A DNA stretch of 64,000 bases from Tuctoria greenei. Lineage: Eukaryota; Streptophyta; Magnoliopsida; Poales; Poaceae. A program made the position numbers and the translations under genes. This document shows, in pieces, positions 22,911 to 33,839 of this stretch. Location of the stretch: NCBI GenBank assembly GCA_036927565.1, contig JAYESD010000004.1, positions 94,926,942 to 94,990,941 on the forward strand, written 5' to 3'. Below the pieces are notes generated by a model, which saw nothing but the letters and a program-made list of their open reading frames with translations, was not told the origin of the DNA and did not search any database. Positions within the stretch are counted from its first letter, which is position 1, and each line of letters opens with the position of its first letter.

Positions 22911-24070
22911 TTACAATATTGTAGTAGCATGAGAATCATCATGAGACATACTATTCACAACTTCAGATGCGCCCTGAACATCCTTCAAGGACATGTTATT
23001 GACCCGAACATGCAATGGATTATGTGTCGACTGCTTCTTTGGACAACTGAAGGAGTAGTGGCCTCTCTCGCTGCAGTTATAGCATTGCTCAGACATGTTG
23101 GTACTTTGTGTTTTATTCCCTAACTGTTGATTACGTTGCGTCTGCCCTATTGGTTGAGAAGAATGTTGGTGTTGCATCTGTTGACCTTCCTGGGTATATG
23201 GCACTGGTAAAGTCGAGTTGGCAGGACACCTCACGTGTGCCATCGGTTGTGGATTAAAGCGAGGGTGGTTGTTGCTAACAGAGGATTGCCCCATCACCAT
23301 CTTTCGCTTGTGATCTTCTACATCACATTCCTTCCTCTTCCTTTCTACGTTGAAAGCCTTATCCACCAGATGTTGAAAGTTAGAATAGTCGCAAGAGGAC
23401 ATCATAAATTGTATCTCCTTATCTAACTCCTCTTTGAAACAAAATTGCTTCTTTGCATCGGTGTCCACATCTCCAGGAGCATAACGAGATAACTGTGTAA
23501 ACTTGTTTAGATACTCATGTACACTCATATTTCCTTGCTTTAGGGCGAGGAACTCCTGATTCTTTGCTTGAATTTCGCCTTCAGGCACATGATGGTTCCG
23601 AAAGTTGTGCACAAACTCTTGCCATGTTTTGTTTTATGGATTTTCATGTGCAGCCGTATAAGCGGTCCACCAGTCAGCTGCGGGTCAGAGTTGATGAGAT
23701 GCCAGATGTACTCTTTCTTGTCCTTCACATTGAACAATCCTCAATTTACTCTCAATTGTCTTTAACCAGTCATCAGCATTGATAGGCTCTATAGCATTTG
23801 AAAAGACTGGGGGTTAAGTGTTCATGAAGTCCCTCAGACAAGATCTTTGCCGCTGATGAGGAGGCGGTGGAGGTGGAGGTGCTTGTTGCATGTTAGTCAC
23901 AATCTGCGTCAAATTCTGCATCATTTGAATTTGCATTGCCATTATTTGTTGTGATTCGCTGCTGGTGCTCCACGTGCACCCTTTCCATTCCACTGTGGTA
24001 TTGGAATTCCATCATCCTCATCGTTGTTAAGGCGTACACCACGACCACGTCCTCTTCCCTTGCCTGCCAT
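22911..24070 (-). pseudogene. Gypsy-2 gag (chromovirus, Tekay/Del-like)
   Basis: The Met at 24070 begins an arginine-glycine rich start (MAGKGRGRGRGVRLNN). The open C-terminal half (23612-22911) has FRNHHVPEGEIQAKNQEFL, NKFTQLSRYAPGDVDT and a knuckle CYNCSERGHYSFSCP (CX2CX4HX4C). This is typical of Tekay-type chromovirus Gag. The N-terminal half is frameshifted, with scraps such as SGISSTL and HMKIHKTKHGKSLC. It would form particles. As the only coding gene here, it defines the TR-GAG type. Confidence 0.88.
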
Positions 24071-25210
24071 CTGATGTTGGGATGTTGTTTTAGAACAAGA
24101 AGGCAAGAGAGTAACTATTCTATACGATTTCCCACTGTATGCATAAAGGAGAATAAGTTTGTGAAAATATTATTTTATTCAATAAAAGATGAGGTTATGT
24201 ACAAGGTGCCAAGGCATTACACAACACACATCACACCCACAAAAAAGCAAACAGTCACAAACCAAAACAACACAACTTAGGATCATAAGACGTCTCTACT
24301 CGTCTTATTACATTATTGGGTAAAGTAGCTATTCCTAAGTTGTGTGGTGTAGGGTGAGTTAACTCTCTCTTCTTTATATCCTCTTCGTACCTCCAAGTCT
24401 CAACGTCTAAAGTATATCCCTCCGGAGTCCTCATCAATGATCATCTGATAGTCTTGGATAATAGCCTTCCGATACTTCACGAGACCACACATGTCTTGAA
24501 GCTCCAGCTGGCAGCGCTCGAGGCGATCGCTAAGATGAACTCCATCATTGATGCTCCTTTCCATTTGCCAGTTCATGATCGGTGGCTGTATTGGTGCACA
24601 AGTGAAGTTATTGATGCCGATTGGATGTTGAGGTGTGTTGGAGTGCGTGGTTTCTTGGAGTCTCTGATGGTTGATGTAGCATTTACTAGTGATAGCTACC
24701 CATGTTGCCTCCTTCTCTGCCTCCTCTCGAGTGGCTCTCCAAGCTGGAGCGAAGTGATTCTTGAGTAGCTGTCTATTGTAATAGATTAGAAGTCACTCAT
24801 CCATTCTTCATGATCGACATAATGAACCTTGGTAGTATGATAGCGAATGTAGAGCTTGTTGGCGTCGTATCTGGCAGTAAGTAGCATCGCCCTAAGACGA
24901 TGATTCATTCCTTCGATGGCATCTCCAGTAGAGTAGTACGTCATCAAATTTCTTGAATCGTGTTGCGAGGATCTTGGAACATGGGTTGGAGCACATGAGA
25001 CAAGTTGAATCCATGTGGCAGTCAGATGAGTGTTGGCCATCTACAGTTGATGAGAAGAGTGTTAGGAAATCAAATAGTGAATACAAATGGAGTAAGACAA
25101 CAATACAAGGTAGAATATACATAGAAATTTTCTAAAAGACTTCTTATGAAAATAGGAATGTCCTTAATGTGTGCCTTTCTATCTAGGCTCGCGTCCTACA
25201 AGCAACATGG
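24071..25210 (-). other. Gypsy-2 5' internal region, unknown
   Basis: About 1.1 kb lie between the primer site and gag. An 84-codon minus-strand ORF (25040-24786, MANTHLTATWIQLVSC...) and a 104-codon + strand ORF (24454-24768) show no domain I recognise. It may be an untranslated leader. Confidence 0.5.
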
Positions 25211-25224
25211 CTCTGATACAACTT
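25211..25224 (-). other. Gypsy-2 primer binding site (initiator Met tRNA type)
   Basis: The minus strand reads TTGTATCAGAGCCATG just after the 5' LTR. It matches the usual TGGTATCAGAGC plant primer site except near its first bases. Confidence 0.8.
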
Positions 25225-28200
25225 TGTCACACCTAATATTAAAAAGGCGACCAGATGCTTTCCACATGTATGCCAGGATCAGTTCAACTCATACATGTGT
25301 AGACGAAAGTGAAATACCATAAATACTGCCATGTTCAAGTACATCACCTTAATAAATAAATGACCTTCCATGTCTAAAAGAAGAGTACATAAGCAACGAT
25401 AAAACATATAAAAGGGCTCCAAGCACAGGCATTGCACGAGGGAGCGCCAGCCTAGAACATCTCATCGGGATCTCCATTGAAGTCTTGGTTCTCCACCTCT
25501 TCGTCTTCATAGACCGGGGGGGGGGGGGGGGGGGAATATGTAACTAACAAGTTTGAGTACCAACGGTACTCGCAAGTGGGAAGGTATAACATGTGGCTCA
25601 TAACAAGGAAGGCAAATATTAGATAAAGCACTATAGCAGTGATAACCTATTCTTATTGTTGTTAAGCACCTACATCTACGTGAAATCCCAACCAACATCC
25701 CAAAATCACAGGTAAGTTCAAGCCCAAACCATCCATTATTTAACCATGTGTGCTAATTATGAATTTTGTTCCAAGCCGCTCGTGTGCGTGAGCACGACTA
25801 TCCAGAAAGTTTGACAAAACTTTGCAGAGTGTGTATCCTTTACCCACAGTTCGTGATTTCATCCACTGTTGCCAGGTGGACTAAGGTCAACCTCTCTGAT
25901 GCACGTGGTAGCTAACCACATTACACACTTCCGTAGGTGTGTGGTCTGGAGATTACTACGAGGTGTTTCGATGGTTCTCCCGACTTGCAATGGGTACTAA
26001 GGTTTAACTGCTTCGACACCTGGAGTCTATTTTCCCTCCGCAAAAGGAAGCCCCCTCTTGTGCCATGCGGATCCCAAGGTAGAATTCTGAACCCATTCCC
26101 CGCCCGTTCAATTACCTATGCTACATCGGGAGAGACCAAATTACTAAACCAAGTTGTGACATATACAATTCTGTGATGATACTAGAAGTCTTAGCAACTT
26201 CCTCCAAAAACCGGTCCTTAGAATAGGATAGGTGTCAAGCCCCAAACCAAGGTCTTGTGCACGCATGCACCAATCCATACAAACCCCCTATCAGATTCCT
26301 ATCCACTAAATTCATATTGGCCAACATTCCATGAAGCATAGTAAAATAAATATCATGTAGATAAGTTGACCATATTTAATTAAGCATGGCTAAGTGTGAA
26401 CTAATAAATAGTAAAACACCCAAACCAAGTGACAAGGGAATAATGTGGAATAACTAGGGAAACATAGCATAGGATTCATATTTTAATTTAACATGCATCT
26501 AACAAAAACTTAACAAAAAGGGTGCAAGATGGTCAAGGAACTTGCCTCCAAATTGGCCTGGTGGTCGACAGGATTGCTGCTCTTGAAGATTAAATGTTGG
26601 TTCTGGCCCCGACTCTAGTTTACGACGATGCACAACAAAAATAATAACATACAATAAAAACACAAAAAATGCAAACATTTCATATAAACATAAATTCCTA
26701 TGCAAAAGTGATTTTATGGTTATTTTAAATTATAGACATAAGCCATTTATTGAAAATTTGAAGTTAATTGAAAACAATTGAGTAAAACATATTTTTAGCA
26801 ATTTTTATATTTATTTGAAACCTATTACTATTTTTTCTAAAATGTTTTCTCATTCAAATTATGCTTAAAATAAATTTATAACATAAAATGTGCATTTTAC
26901 AATTTTTACACTATTTTTAATAATTATTTCTATGTGTAAATCAATTTCTATGAATTAAATACACTTAGAAAGCAATTTATGATTAATTCAGCAATTTAAT
27001 GAACTAATAAAAATAGTACTGAAATGAAAATAAATTAAAATAATTTTTAATATTTGTTTTTCTAATTATTTTACAGAAATTAGGGCCTTTATTTAATTTC
27101 TAGAATTTCCAGTGGCTTTTCTGCAAAATCAGAACTATTCCAGAGGCTAAAAACCATTTTTATTAAGTCCAGGGATCATTCTACAATTTTTCCAAAATTT
27201 GTTTGCTATTTCCTAATATTCCAGGGGCTTTAAATCAATTTTTACTTAATTATCCAGTAATTCCCTAAATTCCAGAAAGTCTAGGGTTAATTCTATAAAT
27301 ATTTGGGCCAACCCGTAAACAGTTTAAAAAGTTTAGGGGGTTCTCTGTAAAAATGTTCCAACGGCTAAGGGGCTTTAAATGTGGGCCGTCGGATTAACAA
27401 TGGATTGCCCGGATTTAAATAAACAAAGGTTACGGGGGGATCTAATCTCGACCACTGAAACAAAATGGACGGCCAACAATCGGCCACGTCGGCACGGCCG
27501 AGGCTGGGCAGTAGTGCGCGGCGGCGCCGAGCGCCTGCGGTGGCGAGTTCACCGGCGGCGGCCGAAACACGCGATACCAACGCTATGGGGCACCTCTAAG
27601 TGGCGAAAAAGGGAGAGGGAAGCAAGGGGATCTCACCAGAGGGGGGTCGCGAGGCCAGAAATCGGATGGAGAATGGTCGACAACGATGAGGAGCGACGGA
27701 GCTCGTCGGTGCCTGATGAAGTCGACAACGCAGAGGTGTTCTCACCCAACGAAGATGTTCGACGGACTTCTAAAGACATGGTGCACACGTTAGGCAAGCT
27801 CCTGAGGCAAGGATTTGGATGAGTCGACGGGAACAACGGCGCCATTACCAAGCTCGACGGCGGCTAGGGTTTGGGGCGTCGGGCTGGTGAAATTGGGGGG
27901 GGGGGGGAATCGGCCGATATTTATAGGGGTTTGGCTGAGTAACGCTCGGGGTTCATCATGGGCACGATGTGGTGCTTGATTGGGGTATAACGGACAATAT
28001 TGAAGGGGTGAAATGCAGCAGCGCATCGTGTGCGTGTGTTACCGCGTGCGATGCGGCGAGGAAGACGAAGCTGGCCAGTGGGGCCGGATTGACAGCGAGG
28101 GGAAGAGAGGGGAGGGGGCGCGGGCTGGCGCTGGAAGGGAGGGGAGATGGGCTGGGGAATGAAGATTAGGCCCAGTTGAGGTTTTTCCTTTTTCTTTTTC

Positions 28201-28414
28201 TTTTCTTTTTCTTTTCTGTTTTTGTTTTTCTTCTCTTTTATGATTTGAGTTTTAAAACCAAAATTCTAACAAATTCAAAATTGAAGAAAATTTCACACAT
28301 TCAATTAAACATGATGCACTTTGGCGTATATGAATTTTATTACAAGGAAATTTGTTTTATAGCTCGTGAAAAAATTATTTTACATTTTTTTCTTGCCAAA
28401 AATTGGGTGTTACA
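25225..28414 (-). repeat. Gypsy-2 5' LTR
   Basis: It pairs with 19530-22695. It contains two long G runs, about 18-20 G near 25516-25534 and about 13 G near 27895-27907. The matching places in the other LTR are shorter or interrupted, as expected of unstable homopolymers. Confidence 0.92.
27916..27927 (-). promoter_or_regulatory. TATA box of Gypsy-2 5' LTR
   Basis: The minus strand reads CCTATAAATATC, followed about 60-80 bases later by AAACCCTAGCCGCC, a common plant leader sequence. The 3' LTR copy has TGTAAATATC (22205-22216), a weaker box. Confidence 0.7.
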
Positions 28415-28419
28415 TGCAT

Positions 28420-28613
28420 GAAGCCTGAGGCCAAGTAGGTTAGCAAGATGTGAAAGTGCGTACATTGTAACGAGCTCTTGGCGAATCCAACCGATAGTTT
28501 TGGCGAGAAGAGGCCAGAGACAGGCCTAGAGATAGTCTAACGTCCCCTTTCTGGACTCGGGTGAAAGCCCAACAATCAAATGAAGGAGTTTTGGCTGGAA
28601 GAGGCAACGTCTT
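28420..28613 (-). other. LINE fragment between Gypsy-2 and Copia-1
   Basis: About 190 bp of non-LTR sequence is bounded by the TSD of Gypsy-2 (28415-28419) and that of Copia-1 (28609-28613). It is assigned to the LINE by position; I see no diagnostic domain. Confidence 0.65.
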
Positions 28614-30557
28614 TGTAGGATCGAAGAGCACGTGAAAAGCTACCAGAGAGGGGGGGTGAATGGTAGATTTAAAAATCTTACGCAGCAGAAACAATTAAAC
28701 CCCAAACCCTTTCGGCAGAAAAACAATCTGTTAAAGAAATCGTGTGTGAGACTAATATAAACGTGTTTCACCGTGACAAAAGTGATAGATATCAGATAGA
28801 ATCAAGTCACGGAGAGAACAAAAAAAGAATCACTCAAATCCGTCGAGAAAAACTCAAGTTATGATTGAAAGATCAAACAGTGGTCAATCTGCCCTACCCG
28901 AGAAAAAAACAGTTCTGGAACGCTGCAAAGAAACTCGTGTAGATCGGAGACCACAAATTCAATGACCGTGAAATTTTGAAAGATGATAGACAATCAAGTT
29001 TTGAAGACAATCCAAAAAGAATCACGTCAATTGGATCTGCAAAACTCGAGTTATGATAAAACCACCGACGAAAGGTAGTGCTGTCCAGAAACTCGACGAG
29101 TAAAACTTGTCTGGAACAAGTCGGACGAACAAGGCACAAAAGTTCCTTCAAACTATGAATTTTATTCAATAGAACACAAGAGGAACAGCCCCCAAAGTCG
29201 TGCACCACGAGCTCTGGGCTCCCTTGCTTTTATAACCAGCCCCTAGGCCAACCCAATATCAACTAGGACTCCAATCCTACTCAGATCACGAATCGTAACT
29301 TTCCATAACTCCTCAAGATTCTTCTATACGCAGATAGAAGCAATCTTAAGACTTCCAAACACCTTAGGAACGTATCCCACATTCCTAAACAACTCAAATC
29401 GTGACCCACACGAAATCCAATCATAACCAACTCAAATCTTTCCATATTTGAGTCAAACCCGACTCAGCCGCAGCCTGAGTCCATAACCTAGTCGGTTGGA
29501 CCTTTCTGACCAATTCTTTACGTCCACATCTCTTCATCACGTCTAGGAACCATGTAGCCACGTCCATGCACTCCTTGCACACGTGCAAACATCTTCCAAT
29601 GACGTCCACGATACCTTCATATGCATTGTTCTTGATTCAATCATGCTGCGCAACCTCCTGATCAGCTCAACCACAATTCCTCCTGAATTTGGTTGTTGGA
29701 ACCTCATCTCCTCCTTGAGACTAGTCTAATGGATCCCGTCACCAACCATGTCTTGAACTCAAGAAACATCTGCACATTAATAAACAACCAATCCATACGA
29801 GCCCAAGTCCTCGACTTGACTCAAGTTAGTTCTGAACACAACACCCTACGTGAGAACCTCACATAAGCATGTTGCAAAACCACAGTAACACGATACCATC
29901 CATATCAACCAAAATGCACCAAAAACTTTGCAAATGAATACTAAGCAATCTTTCCAACAATGTAAAGAAAGTACGAAAAATTGAAAATGAAAAGCAGAAG
30001 CACTGCGGTCAAGTTCTAGATCTTGCCAGAGCAACCCGGACCTTGAGCCGAAGCTAACAAAAAGCTAGTAGAACGTAGCACCGGAGCTTACCAAAACTAG
30101 TACAACCAAGCTCCCGCTGGATCTTACAAAACTAGTAGGACCTAGCGCCGGAGCTAACCAGAACTAGTCGTAGCTACTAAACCCAAAAGCCGAAGCTAGA
30201 AAAATCAACTCGGAGCTTAGCAAAAACACAGCGGAGCTATCAAAATCTTGTCGGGGCTATCAAAAACATGTCGGAGCTATGAAAGACATGTCGGAGCTAT
30301 CAAAGACATGCCGGAGCTAAAGACAAAACTTCACCGGAGCTTACCAAAGCTAGTCGGACCTTGCCAATAAGTCAGACCTAGCATCGAACATAACCGGAGC
30401 TACCCAAACCAAGTCGGACCTACCATCGGACCTTGCTGTAGCTCGGTGCTAGAGTCGGACCTTGATAAAAAGGTATTTTAGTGATATTCAAAACTTTTAT
30501 CGTCAAAGCAAGTGTATTCACTACAAGCCAATGTATTCAGCACACATAGGTCTTACA
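28614..30557 (-). repeat. Copia-1 3' LTR
   Basis: It pairs with 36197-38139. The U3 part (about 30040-30470) carries the degenerate tandem repeat around CGGAGCT. It is followed at 30558 by the polypurine-tract complement. Confidence 0.95.
30040..30470. repeat. U3 tandem repeats of Copia-1 3' LTR
   Basis: About 20 degenerate units of 18-25 bp contain CGGAGCT or CGGACCT, with ACTAG or ACATG between them. The cleanest are three 20-bp units at about 30255-30315 (TCGGAGCTATCAAAGACATG type). The same array is at about 37630-38050 in the other LTR and about 45690-46070 in the solo LTR. It lies upstream of the TATA box in element orientation, so it may act as an enhancer. Confidence 0.8.
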
Positions 30558-31558
30558 ATCTCCCCCTTGATGAATGCATTGGCAACACCATTTAAAATCC
30601 GAACATTGGCTTATTCACATAAAAGTTTTGAAGGAAATTTCTCCCCCTTTGTAAATCAAAAGTAAAATGAGAAGAAAAATTATCCCATATTATCTCTCCC
30701 CCTTTATTATCTCTCCTTATGCACATATTCTCTTTCTCTTCATGCTTATCTCTCCCCCTTTGACAATGTACTCAGCAAGTCATGAGCATATAAACAAATT
30801 ATCTTTCCCCCTTTAGTTTTTATGTGCATATTATAACATATACATATAAACAAAGCTCATCCAAGTCATACTATCAAGTAACTTACACTATCACTTCACT
30901 GAGATACATAAAGTAGTGTAAGCCATGCTAGAGGTCATATGTAATTTTCAATTTAAGCAAGTCATGATCTCACAAACTTAACTATTTCATAACTTGAAAG
31001 CATGACACTAGTTGCTGCATTTTATTATTTTTCAAAGCATAAATTTAGATCATATGATATTTGCAAGAGATTATATGCGCATCTGCCTTATTCTAACCAA
31101 CCAAGCCAAGCCTATGTCATTTGACAATCAGAAGCTTAAAGACATGGTTTTAGTCATACGCAACTTCTTCCAAGTTCATATCTAAGTGCAATGACAAGCC
31201 ATCTCAATAGAAGAAGTGCGATGCATGCATATTCTCTTGATCTTTTCTCAATTTATATTTGTTCATAAAAACTCAACATTTGAGTTGATTACTTGATGAA
31301 TTCTTAATGATTAAAAGCACTTGTGAACATGTAACAAGTTCAAAACAGCAAGAAAGTTCGACCATGACCAGTTTTAGTGTAAGTAATTATTCCAATTACT
31401 AGACATGGCAAAAACTACAAAATGTATAACACGAGTAATGTAGTAAGAACTTTCAGCATGTAAAAGGAATCACAAAGTCATATATGTATGATATACTATG
31501 CTCATATTATTTTAATTTCAGATTCACATATAGACTTCCCAAGTTTCAAAACTCCCCC
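30558..31558 (-). repeat. Copia-1 3' untranslated region with six polypurine-tract copies
   Basis: C-rich tracts of the form (A)TCTCCCCCTTT lie at 30558-30571, 30637-30650, 30692-30705, 30749-30761, 30801-30814 and 31551-31560. The first abuts the LTR and is the working tract. Multiple tracts are reported for SIRE-type elements. No ORF is credible here. Confidence 0.8.
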
Positions 31559-32120
31559 TCAATTTAAGCCATGAGGATGCATAACCCCTATTTCACTACG
31601 AATGTAACAAAAATGAGTGAAATCCAAAGGTTTTGTAAAAATGTCAGCCAATTGTTGTTCGGTATCTACATGGTGAAGCACAATGTTTCCTTTTTCAACA
31701 TTATCTTGGAGAAAGTGATACCTAATGTCAATGTGCTTAGTTCTAGAATGTTGCACGGGGTTTTTAGCAATGCAATGGCACTAGTGTTATCACAAAACAG
31801 TGGAACACTATCTAGATCAACCCCATAGTTCTTAAGTGTTTGAACAATCCAAAGAATTTGTGAGCAAGCACTAGCAGCAGCTATAAATTCAGATTCGGCT
31901 GTGGATTGTGCAACAGAATTTTGTTTCTAGAGGACCAAGCAACAAGAGAATTACCAATAAAATGACAAGCACCGGAAGTACTTTTCCTATCAATCCTACA
32001 ACCCCCAAAATCAGCATCCGAAAAAGCTTTCAAAGTAACGGTTGAGGAAGAAGGAAGAAAAATGCCAAATTCTTGAGTTCCATGTAAGTACCTGAGAATC
32101 CTTTTGACGGATTGACGATG
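31559..32120 (-). pseudogene. Copia-1 RNase H
   Basis: The pieces VKRILRYLHGTQEFGIF, LKAFSDADFGGCRIDRKST, YGVDLDSVPLFCDNTSA, HSRTKHIDIRYHFLQDNV and EQQLADIFTKPLDF are typical copia RNase H. One A is missing in a run near 31928 (AGAAACAAA, while Copia-3 has AGAAAACAAA), which shifts the frame. The end is MHPHGLN at 31559. Confidence 0.85.
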
Positions 32121-32300
32121 TGAAGCACGTGGGGAGGCTTGAAACCTTTAGATGCAGCAAAGGCTAACAAATTTCTTATGGCTTCTAATCTGGACCATGT
32201 GACTCGTTCGTGCAAGCTTCCAATCATCTGTTGTGGGGGATGATCTTTGTAGAACCGTAGGGGAACAAATGTCTCACCAGCCTCTTCTTCTTCTTCATGT
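32121..32300 (-). pseudogene. Copia-1 reverse transcriptase remnant with internal deletion
   Basis: LEAIRNLLAFAASKGFK, the start of the RT core, is joined at about 32135 to ASPRASHRQSVKRIL-type sequence from the RT-RNase H connection. The YVDD box and most of the palm are gone. Copia-3 still has about 600 bp here (51420-50820), so this is a deletion. Confidence 0.82.
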
Positions 32301-32375
32301 TCATCACAAATCGATGAGCTTGTGGCTTGAGGATGATTTGAATCAGCCTTGATGGTTGTCGGTGCTGATTGAGAA

Positions 32376-33839
32376 TTAACATCCGGAGCTAAACCAAAGT
32401 CTTGCACGAAAATGCTGAATTTTCTGGACCTGATACCAAACCAAAGTTTTAGCTGCTGAATTTTCTGGCAGCAACTCCAATTCTTCCTCATCTTCAATGA
32501 AAATGCTCTCCCCCTGCGGATATGGATCTGGACCTGCAATGTTTGAGCTAGTACCTGGGCTAGATTCATCAAAAGACACTTCACAAGTCTCCACAATTTT
32601 GTTAGTGTCAAGTAAAAGCACACGGTAGCCTCTAGTATGAGATGGATAACCAAGAAATATGCCATCAATGGATCTAGGTTCAAATTTATCAAGATTACCA
32701 TGTTTCTTAACAAAGCATTTGCAACCAAAGACCCGAAAGTGTGTAACACTAGGCCTATGTCCAAACCGTAGCTCATATGGTGTTTTACCTATCTTAGCAC
32801 GCAAGAAAACACGATTTGAGACATAACAAGTGGTTGCTAACGCATCAGCCCAAAATTTTCTAGGAGTTTGATATTCATCAAGCATAGTCCTAGCCATCTC
32901 AACTAAGGTTCTGTTCTTTCTTTCTACAACACCGTTTTGTTGAGGTACATATGGTGAAGAGAATTGATGATCTATTCTATTTCCAGCACAAAAGTGATCA
33001 AAAGATTGATTTTTAAATTCAGTTCCGTTATCACTTCTAATTGCTTTTAATGATCCTAGGTGATCAATTGATAATCTAAGAAATAAAGTTCTAAAGTGAC
33101 TAAAAACTTCATTCTTAGACATCATAAAGTAAACCCAAGAGTATCTAGAATAATCATCAACGATAACAAGAACATACCATTTACCTCCGAAGGATTGAAC
33201 ATGTGAAGGTCCTACAGTGTCAAGATGCAAAAGTTGACATGGTTCAGTTGTCATGATCATAGTGAGATGAGTATGTGAACCTGCAACAATCTTAGCATGT
33301 CTACAAGAAGAGCACAAAATTTCTTTATCCCCTTTAAGCTTAGGCAGCCCACGTATGCGATCAAGAGCACTAACACGTGTTAGGTGATCAAAGCCTACGT
33401 GACCAAGTCTACGATGCCAAAAATATAAGTCCTTTGAATCATTAGCAACTAGACACCTATGCTTAGAGGAAGACATATCAAAATCACCTTTAAAAACTCT
33501 TCCAAACCGAGACATGTTAAAAATAAGCTCACTATTTGAACCTACAACTTTGCAGCAGTTTTTATTGAAAATAATTTCTAGATTTTTATCTAGCAATTGT
33601 GCAACAGAAAGCAAGTTGTATTTCAAATTTTTGACAAGTGCCACATCCTTCAAAGTGTAGTGATCATTTACTCTAACCGAACCCTTAGCATTTATAGGAG
33701 TTGAAGAATTATCGGCAAAAGTAACATTCTCTACACGTGACACAAAAGAAAGGGAGGAGAACCAATCTTTGTTACCGGTCATGTGGCATGAGCAACCTGA
33801 ATCCACAATCCAAACGTTCTCTTTCCTCAAACGTGTAAC
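32376..33839 (-). pseudogene. Copia-1 protease and integrase
   Basis: This 484-codon open frame starts with the protease site WIVDSGCSCHMTG. The integrase zinc site follows (HRRLGHVGFDH and CSSCRHAK), then LLHLDTVGP, IRSDNGTEF and NGVVERKNRTL with the DDE triad. Then come YELRFGHRPSVTHFRVFGCK and FEPRSIDGIFLGY. It ends after an acidic linker. It is in the same frame as gag, separated by a single TAG at 33840-33842. It looks nearly intact, unlike the RT that follows. Confidence 0.92.

Larger units (their letters stand above)
19530..28414 (-). mobile_element. Gypsy-2: gag-only LTR element (TR-GAG type) with 3.2-kb LTRs
   Basis: LTRs of 3166 bp (19530-22695) and 3190 bp (25225-28414) have ends TGTCACACC and GGGTGTTACA. 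They are flanked by TGCAT at 19525-19529 and 28415-28419. The internal region is only about 2.5 kb. It holds a methionine-tRNA type primer site, a chromovirus-like gag, and a polypurine tract (minus strand TTTTATGGGGGTAGAAT), but no protease, reverse transcriptase or integrase. Such terminal-repeat gag elements are non-autonomous and must borrow pol from a relative. It inserted in the LINE. Confidence 0.92.

Noticed and set aside
27379..27822. 147-codon plus-strand ORF
   Set aside because: It lies in the Gypsy-2 5' LTR; the matching stretch of the 3' LTR is not open in the same way, and no domain is seen.
30040..30470. Short spaced repeats resembling a CRISPR array
   Set aside because: Units are degenerate and of uneven length, occur in both LTRs of a plant retroelement, and have no cas genes.
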